Assembly: GCF_947623445.1 (NCBI RefSeq)
Contig: NC_135240.1
Location: 24,428,001 to 24,492,000, forward strand
From: Clavelina lepadiformis
Taxonomy: Eukaryota; Chordata; Ascidiacea; Aplousobranchia; Clavelinidae
DNA: 64,000 nucleotides
Direction of reading: 5' to 3'
Part shown: piece by piece, positions 24,370-34,318 of the stretch
Layout of the letters: each line of letters opens with the position of its first letter
How positions within the stretch are numbered: the stretch's first letter is position 1
Made by a program: the position numbers and the translations under genes
The notes under the pieces: model-generated
Database searches by the model: none
Told to the model about the DNA's origin: nothing
What the model saw: only the letters and a program-made list of their open reading frames with translations

Positions 24370-25278
24370 TAAAAAGTCTACTATTAATCAAAATGTACCA
24401 TTTCTTGCATCAAAGTTAACGTGAGTTTTCAAACGTTCTCTGTCGAAATAATCGGATATAAACAAAGTAATCAAGCTTAGGAGAAATTGGTTTTGGCCGA
24501 CTTATAGTATTACGTAATTTTTACTTCACGTGCAGAAAGTCACGTCAAGTGTATTTTGAACAACAGCTGTTTTCTTAACGAGGTTACTTTTGATCACAAT
24601 GCCCGCAAGGCAGCGGTCTTTTCGTTGGAAAGACAATGTACAAAGCAATTGCCATATACAACATAGTACAGTAGATTGGTTGCATGCTGTTATACGTTAA
24701 GAGCATGTGTACCTTTCGGATAAATTGTAGTGATGTTGGACAAAAAAAGCAATCAAATTCAACGTCCCCTTGCTATAAGAGCCTTTTAACGATTATTTTG
24801 TTCAACTGCAAACAACATTATACAAATAACTACGTACTTGATATTGATGAAGAATGAACGATGCGTATTTATTCCAAAAACATAAAATTTTTATAACAAC
24901 AAAAAGTTTAATATGGCTAATGTAATTTTTTCAAACATATGCTTCACGTTTTCTTTTGTATGGTTAAACAAAATCGTTGTTTTCTACTCCAATATTTGTT
25001 ATTTTGCTCAGGTTTTGGTCTTAATTCGTTGATAAAATAATTGCTTGTATCCAACAAAGGACCTGTTGTTACAAAAGATAAAGAACAAATTTAATTTCAA
25101 AGGTTGGCTAAATGGTGTAAAACTTGGGTTGAAATTAAAACACCTTAGTTAACAAATAAATACTATAATTGCTTCCTGTTTTTGAATCTTAAGAGGTTAA
25201 TTAGCACTTTTATACCATCATCTATATTAGTAAAAGGTATTTTATTTAGATTAATGATTTCGATTGTTGTTTGCCAGT
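24370..25278. other. Gene-poor sequence upstream of vWA gene 2
   Basis: No gene is seen. It aligns patchily with 13110-14545 upstream of gene 1. Confidence 0.5.
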
Positions 25279-25304
25279 GTGTGATCACAAAAACTATAAA
25301 AGGG
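25279..25304 (+). promoter_or_regulatory. TATA-box promoter block of vWA gene 2
   Basis: TATAAAAGG at 25295 follows GTGTGATCACAAAAAC, the same block as at 14548-14574. The distance to the ATG is also conserved. Confidence 0.65.
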
Positions 25305-25387
25305 TTCCTCCTTCAGATTGTCATCATCATTCAAAGTTATAGAGTAATTACAGAAATCTACCACTTGTGAAGAACACTGAAGACAAT

Positions 25388-28087
25388 ATGTTTGAGTTAT
25401 CCGCCTTCAAAAGCTTGCTGTTACTGCTGCTTTTTGCTCACTTGATGGGGTCTGAAGGGTTCCTGTTTCGAAGGAAAAACAGAAAACGTGAGACTGATAT
25501 TTAAGACTATTTTTTAAATTTTGTATTTTCATATTTTTATTGTCAAGTTATTAAGCAGCTAGTCTAATCTTCCTTTCCCATTTCCAAGCAAGTATAGGCC
25601 TATACATCGTAAAATTTGCGATGTCTCACTAGATTTAGAAATTTAGCAAAGATTGTGGTGAAGCGAACCATTTTATAAAATATAATTAATTTGTTGATGT
25701 GTTAAAATAAATTTGAGTTATGCTGGTTTGTAACTGGCTTTCAATACTATATTGACTTGAACCATCATTTGCAGATCATTGCACGGTAACTCCTTGGACT
25801 AGCTGGAAGAACTGCCGCCCGTTGCCGACAGGTAGATCAGTAGAAACGCGTACAAGATACTTATCACCGGCTCGCAATGGTGGGAAAGTTTGTAAACCCA
25901 ACACAAACACAGAAGAAACCAGGGGTAAAAATATCGTTATCATAAAAGAGTTATTATTATTACGGTACAATGCTTATGCAGTTTGGCTGCTCTTCAATGT
26001 AGGTAGCCTAAATACGACTGAGAGGACTGTTTATTAATTAAATGGTGTTGGTATATGGCTCAATTCCAATTGGTAAAGGGGTCTAAAAATGTATTTGTTA
26101 TCTATAGACTGCTCTTCATCGCCTGGTGGAAGTCCATCAAATAAAGTTGCAACCATTGTTCTGCAGACGACCATTACCGCTCTGATGTCGTCATCGTTTT
26201 CCTCCTCATCGCTTCGGGGAGTCCCCAGTAGTGAGAATTCGAACATGCCCAGAGAAGGAAGCTCAGGAGGAAAATATTGCAATGTCATTAAGAACAGCAA
26301 TGGGGAGGTTATTGCGTCGGGAAGTTGTGGACCAAGAAGGGGTATTAGGAAACGTTCTGTTGACGATAATACCACCTGGTTCAGGTCTTTCTCAAAACGA
26401 TTCCGAAGGCAATTAACGGTACGTACGCCATCAGATTAGTTTGAGTGTCTTCAATTAAATATTATGAGCACATAGTGTACTCGATGCATTATGTTCAATT
26501 GCAGGAAGAAAAACTTAGAGATGTGGTGATTTTAATGGACAAAAGTGGAAGCATCAGATCGCGTGAAAACATGCAAACAGTCAAAGATATTGCCGCCGCT
26601 ATTGTACATGGTAGGAAAAATGAAAGGGTTATTATAGTACTACTGTACTAATTCTTGTTTATCAAATGTTGTTTTTCTTAGTTTTACATATTAGGGTAGG
26701 CCTACGTTCTACAAAAGGTAAATCAAAATATTATACTTAAACACGCTCTTATTCGATATAGTTACAGATATATTCTTTGCCAAGCAAAACGGGCAAAGCT
26801 TAAGTGATTTTATCGATGTATAAAGTAAACACGTGTAAGGTAAACGTGTGTATTGTTAATGTCTATAGATCCATCCATTAGTTAACTATTAAATATCAAA
26901 GTTACGTTTTTCATATTTTATATTTAGATTAGTTTAAGCCTACTTTAAAGCCTTGTTTACACTTCACTATTGCCCTATTTTCAAACTGAATTCAAATAAG
27001 TTATAATTTTCTGCAAAAATAAAAAAAGGAGCTTTGCCCAGTAATTTATTATATACAATTTGACACAGCCATTTGTGACAACATTGCGCTGAGTTCTGAC
27101 AGAACTAGAATTGGAGTTGCAGCTTTTGACCATGGTTTCTATCGGCTTATTGAACTAGACCAGTACACCAATGAGGGAAGCAAAGCCGAGTTAGAAAACG
27201 CTATCAAAAATTTGCCGTAAGTTAAATCAGCTTATTAATACAGGATGTCTTATTAATATCAGCTTATTAATTTTTGCCAAGTTCGAAAAACACACAGTTT
27301 GCTGTAATCAAAGATTACAAATGAACTTCTTTAAACGCTTTTACAATACTGAAGCAAAAATATGTTTTTTGAAAACAAAGTATCAAATACGGTGGTCGGA
27401 CTCATTTGACAACAGCCATGGAACGCACGAGGACTGAAATGCTGCGAGACAACACTCGTGGTGCACGGCATAATAACCCAAGAGTTCGGAAGATGATATT
27501 TGTAATTTCCGACGGGTGAGCCTATTTTGATGTCAAACTGACTCCGAATTAACACAAATCTTCAAAATTATTTGTTTCTCTATCTAAATATCACAGCTGT
27601 AACTTTTAGAAAATTAAAAAAAATTTACTTATAGGTCTATGTTTTTTTTCAGTTGCGCCAATGGCCCTGGCCCATCCCCTGAGAAAGTAAAGAATAATTA
27701 CATGAACGAAAACAGTTGCATCGTGTCTATATTTATCGGTTCTGAAACTAGAAAGTGCAGGTCTACAATGGAGGCAAGATTATGTGTTGTTACTTATTCC
27801 ATATTACCTGGAAAATTTACTTCTGACGTATTTTGTCACGGAATATTTATTGTTCAACAATATGCCATAGGAAAAGAAATTGATTCCAGATATCAAGTAA
27901 AGTTATAAATAATCTGATACATCATTTGCAGGCATTCGATACAAATTGCAGCTGTTTTCAACAATTCTTCTACAGCACTTGGTTGTCAGCTCGTGAAGAT
28001 TTCGTTGACGTCATTGCAGAAATTCCACCCGGGGAGTGCCCAACGCCAACATGGCGAGATTTGCTTCTTGACTGCAATGATGAATAA
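25388..28087 (+). CDS. Secreted TSP1-vWA protein, tandem copy 2
   Basis: Exons 25388-25487, 25775-25924, 26108-26418, 26505-26610, 27069-27216, 27381-27515, 27659-27773 and 27932-28087 give 406 residues. Exons 1-6 have exactly the lengths of copy 1; exon 7 is six bases shorter and the C-terminus slightly longer. It keeps the signal peptide, a TSP1 repeat (CTVTPWTSWKNC), the Ser-rich spacer, RFRRQL and the vWA MIDAS (DKSGS, THLTTA, ISDG). In exon 6 copy 1's SGGSTH becomes YGGRTH, next to the MIDAS threonine. Intron 7 again starts with GC (27774). It looks functional; the change near MIDAS could alter ligand choice (inference). Confidence 0.85.
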
Positions 28088-28130
28088 TAAGTTAAAGCAA
28101 AACGTCCCGTTTTTATCACATCACTCACAA

Positions 28131-28136
28131 AATAAA
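28131..28136 (+). terminator. Polyadenylation signal of vWA gene 2
   Basis: AATAAA lies 44 bases after the stop, matching the one in copy 1. Confidence 0.6.
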
Positions 28137-28150
28137 TCAAATTATTACTC

Positions 28151-28645
28151 AAAAAGTGATTACTCCAAGAGTGATCTGTATTTTAATTTATGTTACTTCT
28201 TTGCTAACAGTTAATATTAAAAATTTGATTTAATCGCTGTGCAAAGTGCATTAACACTGACAAACCATCAACCCTCTGCAACCAGGGTGACAAGTAGTTT
28301 CTCTTTACTGAATTATCAGGTATGGATTGAATGTACCTTTCGTCTCCGACAAGAGAATAATCTCTTTTCTTTTTGAGTATCTGCTCATGTGCGCCAGTGC
28401 GCCAATTTCAACATCAGGCAAAACAAAGTTGTGCGCTGAAGATCGCATTAAAAACTTTAGCATTCGGTGCGCTGTAGTGACAGCCTAGTGGTGAACGTTC
28501 TGTTGCAGTTAAGTCATCAAGTTGGGTTACAAACTTGTACATATTATGTCGGCTGTCGTTATGCGATTATTGTCGTGAACGGATCCAATGATTTGACTTC
28601 TGGTAGATGATCCATTAGTTTAAAGATAGATACACATATATTAAA
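28151..28645. other. Spacer before the Nudix gene
   Basis: No feature was recognised; it presumably includes the Nudix gene promoter and 5' UTR. Confidence 0.45.
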
Positions 28646-29662
28646 ATGTGCGATGAACTGAGTAGTATTATAATCAATAAAACCATACCACCGATAAAAA
28701 ACACCGCTAGTATTGATGGTCATACTGATGTCGGCGAGAACGTTGATGTGATTGAACTCGGCCGTACGGTGTGTTATATTGTCGCTGCAGTCCTGATTAA
28801 TGACAATAATGAGGTTTTACTCATTCAGGAAGCAAAAGTTTCGTGTTATGGACAGTGGTACTTGCCGGCCGGACGAGTAGAACCTGACGAAACGTTAACA
28901 GATGCGGTTAAACGTGAAGTTCTGGAAGAAGCTGGTTGTAATTTCGAACCAACAGGCTTAATATGCATTGAAGAAAATGGGGCCGGTTGGATTCGTTTCA
29001 CGTTTGGTGGAAAAATTACAGGGGGTTCACTTAAAACTCAAGACAAATCAGACAAAGAGTCCTTGCAAGCGAAATGGTTTGCTGATTATGAATCAGAAAA
29101 ACTACGGGCTAGAGACATACTGAGACTTATCACACAAGCAAAAACTTACTATCGATGCTTAAAAGAAGATAATAGTGAAAGATCAACAACATTATTACCA
29201 AAAATAATCTCCCACAAATCAATAGTTGTAAGATCTGTAATTTTGAGCGAATTGAATCAATTGTTGCATATTTTAAGCATTAAAGAAAGTTGCCATGAAG
29301 ATTCGGACCAGTGGAAGACTTTGCTCCCAACAACATACTTTTCCTTGTTTGACATTAGAATAGAAGATTCCATACTTCGCACTTTAGGTAGATGTTTGTC
29401 AGATGTAAACGCATGGCAGCCCACAATTGTAGGAATTTTAGATGTTGAACACAAAGGAAATTCCAGTGAAAATCAAGATGGTATTGGATTCACTGTGCTT
29501 GTTGTTTTGGCTGACAAACATATAGCTCAAGGAACGCAATTACCAAAACTGAATCAGGACCTAGCCAAATGGGAAGAGCTTGATAGGACATTGCAAGACA
29601 CTTTCATCGCTGGGCACAGAGAGAGAAATATAGTTCCACTTTTATCATTAGGACGTCGCTAA
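28646..29662 (+). CDS. NUDT18: NUDT18-like Nudix hydrolase, intronless
   Basis: A single open frame of 338 residues starts at the first ATG. Residues about 40-165 form a Nudix fold. They carry the complete Nudix box: a Gly at GRVEPDE, then REVLEEAGC, matching GX5EX7REUXEEXGU. The sequence around it (GQWYLPAGRVEP) and the length fit NUDT18/MTH3, which hydrolyses oxidised guanine diphosphates such as 8-oxo-dGDP in nucleotide-pool cleaning; human NUDT18 is about 320 residues. The C-terminal half is less conserved but of the right size. Lack of introns, unlike its neighbours, could mean a retrocopy or ancestral intron loss; the intact frame favours function. Another Nudix subfamily is possible. 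Confidence 0.82.
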   Translation: MCDELSSIIINKTIPPIKNTASIDGHTDVGENVDVIELGRTVCYIVAAVLINDNNEVLLIQEAKVSCYGQWYLPAGRVEPDETLTDAVKREVLEEAGCNFEPTGLICIEENGAGWIRFTFGGKITGGSLKTQDKSDKESLQAKWFADYESEKLRARDILRLITQAKTYYRCLKEDNSERSTTLLPKIISHKSIVVRSVILSELNQLLHILSIKESCHEDSDQWKTLLPTTYFSLFDIRIEDSILRTLGRCLSDVNAWQPTIVGILDVEHKGNSSENQDGIGFTVLVVLADKHIAQGTQLPKLNQDLAKWEELDRTLQDTFIAGHRERNIVPLLSLGRR

Positions 29663-30536
29663 AGAGTGTAAACTGTGTGAAGAGAAATTTCTTCGTAAAG
29701 AGATTCAATCTTTGTGTACTGATTGCCACATTATGCATTTTGACAAACTTGTCTTTTCACACAACTATTTCGGGCCCTGACATGTACTTCACAAAATGTT
29801 GTTTTGATTTGTTCGCCTGCTTTCATGAATGTATTTCATATACAAAATAAGCTAAATTTTGTAGTTTAATTTTTATTGCCTTTTATTTGCACCACCTTGT
29901 TGAAAAAGGTAAATATTGGTGCTATGAACATGATTTTAAGTATTAAGTTCACACGTTGTATGGAATAAAGATCGTTCCATGTTAGACCAATCAGGTTGTT
30001 TTGGTTCTTGTGAATCTCTGACCACTTAAAATTGAAAATATTGTTGTATACCATTGAGTAGAAAATAAGCATGGACATAGACTAAATATAGCATGTATTA
30101 TGTTTATTTAAAGAAAACATCATGAGCGGTTTTTATTCTATTGCAAAGTATTTGGATGTATATTGACTTTATGTTAGTTGGATTATATGGTTTCAGAAAA
30201 GGTAGCTAACTATAGTATACTTACATTTTTTGTGTGTATTTAAGGTAGATGCTTAATAAATGTAGACTGTTTAATATATGTGATAATCATTGGAATTTTT
30301 TGTTGCGTTCATTTGTGGTCGAATATGTCTTTCCTACTGGGCAGGCAAGTTTTGAAGGAAGGTCTAACTAGCGTTCAACTAAAGTTAACCAAATGTTAGT
30401 AAAACAAGTCCAAAGAGCCAGTGGGTGTATTTAAAATAGAGTGGTGAGTTCTGTTCATAGAAAAGCAGTTTCAAACATTTATAGAAGGTATGTGATGTAA
30501 GAACAGCGTTCTATAGGTATAAATAGGTATTCTATA
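29663..30536. other. Spacer between the Nudix gene and the hAT element
   Basis: No gene is supported; short frames lack domain similarity. Confidence 0.45.
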
Positions 30537-32808
30537 CAGAGTTGGATCAATTGTAATTTGTAATTGAGCTGAATGTAATTAATTACATTTTTCATGTAAT
30601 TGTGATTGTAATTGTAATTGAAGCATTTTTATTTTGTGTAATTGTAATTTGATAAAATTTTTGCCTAATTACAATTTCAATTACATTGTTATTGAGACCT
30701 GACAAGCACAACATAAAATAATTAAGCCTATTTACATAGGTGTGCTATGCGTGCCTCGTTAACTAGATAATTCAACCATGCTAAACTGTTTCCCATACTT
30801 CAGCAGCAACAGAAAACTTAGTAAATTACAATATAGTCTAAATCTTAATATTTCAAAAATGGATGAACAGCAAATAAACTCTTCCGAAACCTGTGCTGAA
30901 CCATTTCCTACACCACTGTCAGAGTTTTTTAAATCTTTGACCAGTACTGAGGCTTGCTGCAACAATTGCAAAAAGAAATTCAAGTTTTCAACCAAGGTTT
31001 CATCAAACTTGATCACGCATTTGAAGAGATGTTCTCCCAATCTTTATCCTAAATATATAAACCTCAAAAGAAAACACCAGGAAAACACGAAGAAGACAAA
31101 GGTAGATCAGAGTCAACCACCTATCAAGTCATTTTTTCAACCTTCTTCTTCCCAACGATTTGCTTCATATGATGCCACTCAAAAAGCATTAACAAAAGCT
31201 CTACTCAAATCAATAGCTTGTGATCAGTTACCATTAAGTATTGTAGATAGTCAAACATTCAGAAATCTGTTGTTGACTGCTGATCCAAGATATGTAATAC
31301 CAAGCCGCTCCACATTTAGAAATTCCCTTATACCAACAGTTATTCAGCAAATGGAAGAAGAGATGAGACGTGAAATTGAACGTTTGTCAAATGTTTACTT
31401 GACAATTGATCTCTGGACTAACCGCAACAAGACAAGTTTCTTAGGCATCACTATGCATTTTGTTGATGCAGAATGGAAGCTACGCAGCTTTGTCCTGGCA
31501 GTGGACTCATTTTTAGGACGGCATACAGCTGAAAACATTGCTGAGGCTTATGACAACGTAATAGAAAAGTTTAGACTTACAACAAAAGTAAAAAAGGTTG
31601 TGTCAGACAATGCTTCCTCCATGATAAAAGCATTTCAGGTTTCCCTTCCTGAGTTCAAACTGCATAAAACTGGTGAAGAAATCAATGAGGACAATGAAAA
31701 ACAGTTGAATCCTGATCCTGAACAAGAAATGTCCGAGGAGGGTGCTGATTTACATGCTCTTCTCACTTACTTACCAGAAAGAGTAAGCTGTTTTGCTCAT
31801 TCACAACAACTTTGTATTAAGGATTGTCTGCAACATTCGGAGTTTGCTAAGTCTTACGTTGGGAAGCAGCTGGGAAAGGTGGCCAAAATTGTAAATTCAG
31901 TAAGAAAATCTGTAAATGCTACCTCTTATTTGCAACGTAAAAAAATAACGTTAAGAGCACAGAATGTGACAAGATGGAATTCGCAGCTTGTTATGTTGCA
32001 AAGTGTCTTAAAGGACCACGAAGAAGTTAACGCGGCTCTCACCTTGATCGAGTCACGGGAAAAAATAACAAATCAAGATTATTTGGCATTGAGTGAGCTC
32101 GTGAGTGTGCTACTGCCTTTCAAGGAAGCAATGCAGCAAGTTGAAGGAGAAAATATTGTAACATCCTCTTGCATTTGTCCGGTAGTGCTTGGCTTACTGA
32201 AAGCAATGGAACAACTAAAAAACTCAAATCTCCACTATTGCCAGAAACTGGCAGCTAATCTTAAAGACTCTGTTTCTAAAAGGTTGTTGCCATATATAAA
32301 TTCTCCGGAAAACAGACTTGCATCTCTTCTTGATCCACGATTTAAAAACAGCTGGGTTGAAGATGACGTTGAAAAAGAAGAAGCAATACGTTTGCTAAAA
32401 ACTCATGTGGCAAGTAGACTTGGCAAGGATGACGAAGAGAGTTGTAGCACAGAGGATGAAAACCCTGCAAAAAAGCCAAAGCTATTTAACTTTATGGCAG
32501 AAGGCTTAAAAAAGAAAAGACCGAGAAATTCAATAAGTGAAGTCGACAGCTATTTGGGGGTAGAAACCATGCATTTCGATGAAGACCCACTAATGTATTG
32601 GAAGAAGAAGTCAGAAGAACTTCCCACGCTTGCTTCTTTAGCCAAGGATTATTTGGGACTAACAGCAACATCAGCCCCGTCAGAAAGAATATTTTCAATT
32701 GTAGGTAACTTTTATACGGCAAGAAAAAATTTACTGGGGCCAGAAACTTTTCGCACCCTAATGTTCATCAAATGCAATCCAACAGTTTTTGAGCAAGTGA
32801 AAATGTAA
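30537..32808 (+). mobile_element. hAT transposon with intact transposase; right end not found
   Basis: The left end begins CAGAGTTGGATCAATTG and is followed by about ten TGTAATT / AATTACA motifs in 150 bases, which fits subterminal transposase sites. The matching inverted end was not found up to 34300, so the right limit given is just the end of the transposase frame. ATTCTATA precedes the left end; a similar CTTCTATA occurs near 32852, but without a terminus. Confidence 0.7.
30859..32808 (+). CDS. hAT-family (ZBED-like) transposase, unbroken frame
   Basis: The frame is open for 649 residues from the ATG at 30859; an upstream in-frame ATG at 30778 would add 27 unconserved residues. It has a BED zinc finger (CCNNCKKKF then HLKRC), the first catalytic aspartate region (LTIDLWTN), the second (VVSDNASSM), the CFAHSQQL and TRWNSQL hAT motifs, and a C-terminal dimerisation segment (LPTLASLAKDYL, SAPSERIFS). 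The length is normal for hAT transposases. An uninterrupted frame with no visible right terminus leaves two options: a young copy whose end I missed, or a host-retained gene. Confidence 0.88.
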   Translation: MDEQQINSSETCAEPFPTPLSEFFKSLTSTEACCNNCKKKFKFSTKVSSNLITHLKRCSPNLYPKYINLKRKHQENTKKTKVDQSQPPIKSFFQPSSSQRFASYDATQKALTKALLKSIACDQLPLSIVDSQTFRNLLLTADPRYVIPSRSTFRNSLIPTVIQQMEEEMRREIERLSNVYLTIDLWTNRNKTSFLGITMHFVDAEWKLRSFVLAVDSFLGRHTAENIAEAYDNVIEKFRLTTKVKKVVSDNASSMIKAFQVSLPEFKLHKTGEEINEDNEKQLNPDPEQEMSEEGADLHALLTYLPERVSCFAHSQQLCIKDCLQHSEFAKSYVGKQLGKVAKIVNSVRKSVNATSYLQRKKITLRAQNVTRWNSQLVMLQSVLKDHEEVNAALTLIESREKITNQDYLALSELVSVLLPFKEAMQQVEGENIVTSSCICPVVLGLLKAMEQLKNSNLHYCQKLAANLKDSVSKRLLPYINSPENRLASLLDPRFKNSWVEDDVEKEEAIRLLKTHVASRLGKDDEESCSTEDENPAKKPKLFNFMAEGLKKKRPRNSISEVDSYLGVETMHFDEDPLMYWKKKSEELPTLASLAKDYLGLTATSAPSERIFSIVGNFYTARKNLLGPETFRTLMFIKCNPTVFEQVKM

Positions 32809-33293
32809 ATGCGAACCAAAATTTTGTAATTTGTATCAATAAATGTAGAACTTCTATACAATGTAAAATTCCATTACAACTTCCCATGCCTCAGCCAATT
32901 GGCCTGTTTGTAATAAAAATTCATTCTTGCTAACTTTTTGTTGAAATACAAAAACTAAGAATAAAGTTTGTATAAAAAATTTTGCATAATCAGATTAATA
33001 AGAACTTTTTTGTTACACAAATAAAGTTCACAAAAATAATTGTGCAATATTCATACAAATAGCAAAAAAAGTATAAAACAGTTAACGTTTGGCCATTTGA
33101 ATATGAATTTCGCTGGGTTTGCAGAGTGGGGATTTCCCGTTATAGATATCTTGTCTTCATTTAGTTGCATCGAAAGTGTGCAAAATTAAAAAGAGAACTT
33201 GGCAGCGAAAACTTTTCGTGAGCATGTCAGGTGGTTTAATAACCATTAACCGAAAACGTACATGTAGGAAATTATTCGGAGGAAAAATTTTTG

Positions 33294-33394
33294 GGGTTTA
33301 GTGCACAACAAACTGACGTCACAGTTTGAGTAACTGGGGCCTAGTAGGCCAATACAAATACATCCTGTAGTTGTGCACTTTTACACTAGACCCA
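33294..33394. mobile_element. 101-bp MITE with GGGTYTAGTG termini
   Basis: Ends are GGGTTTAGTG and CACTAGACCC, with an 8-bp duplication AATTTTTG on both sides (33286-33293, 33395-33402). The interior carries TGACGTCACAGTTTGAGTAA, shared with the copy at 58006. The 8-bp duplication suggests a hAT-type origin. Confidence 0.85.
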
Positions 33395-33402
33395 ATTTTT
33401 GG

Positions 33403-34318
33403 AGGTTTATTGACTCATTAAAACACGCTGACGACACTGCTCTGTTAGGCTAGACTGGTTAAGCTCTGTTAATTAGACTCTAGACTCTGTTAAGCTAATC
33501 AATTTAACGGTTGGGTGAGTATTTTATTCCCACCATAACCGAAACTACCATAATATACTTTGCTAGCAACCTACAACATTTCAATCCAAATTCAGTTTTC
33601 AATTACATGTCAGCACGTAGATTGGTCAGGTTAGGATGCAGCCTAAGCTACAGTATGGAGCCTCCCCTTATGGCTTATACCATCATTAGCAATAAAGAGC
33701 TTAGATACCGTAACATGTAAGTTATATTTTCTAATTGGCCAGGCAGTTTAGCCAAGTGACTTGTAATTATGTGAATTATGTTTGAATAATTTGATCTAAA
33801 CTGTAAAGCTTAAACTATGAGAGAAAAATAATGAAGCCTGTCGGACCAATTTGCATGCAATGTCTTGAATTCAAACTGTGTTATCCACGCAATTTTACAA
33901 ACAAGAGTTTGATGCTAGGTGATAGGTCATTTGATGTTCCTTCGTTATTGTTGTAATGGGCCTTGGGCAAGACATTAACAACACTTGCTCTTGTCTTGTT
34001 AAACAATTCTAAACTCAGGCAAGACCACAAAAAACTAACATAAAATTCATCATTCAGAAAACGCATGTAGACAGGTTCAGTTACTCTGGTGTGAGCAATT
34101 AGAAACCATCATTGAGATTACTAGGCCTAGAGAAAATCGTGCAAAATCTTCCTTCAATTTGAGCATTAAGATTTCGGTAACTGACCTTGTGAAATGTATA
34201 TTTTACAATACAAACTAGTTTATTTTTGGCTCTTTTTTAAATAAACCTTTTGCTTCTTCTGTTTAGATCATTTAATATTCTTCACATAGAACATAGCCTA
34301 TGCCCTGTTTTTTACATT
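33403..34318. other. Region upstream of RMI1, possible 5' UTR exon
   Basis: No protein gene is seen. A splice acceptor (TTTAG) at about 34266 just before the RMI1 start suggests an upstream untranslated exon, perhaps ending at GGTGAGTA near 33513. Confidence 0.4.

Larger units (their letters stand above)
22130..28150 (+). repeat. Segmental tandem duplication, copy 2
   Basis: Counterpart of 12720-18180. It is split near 22521 by a pogo-like element; the empty site is visible in copy 1 near 13100. Confidence 0.72.
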
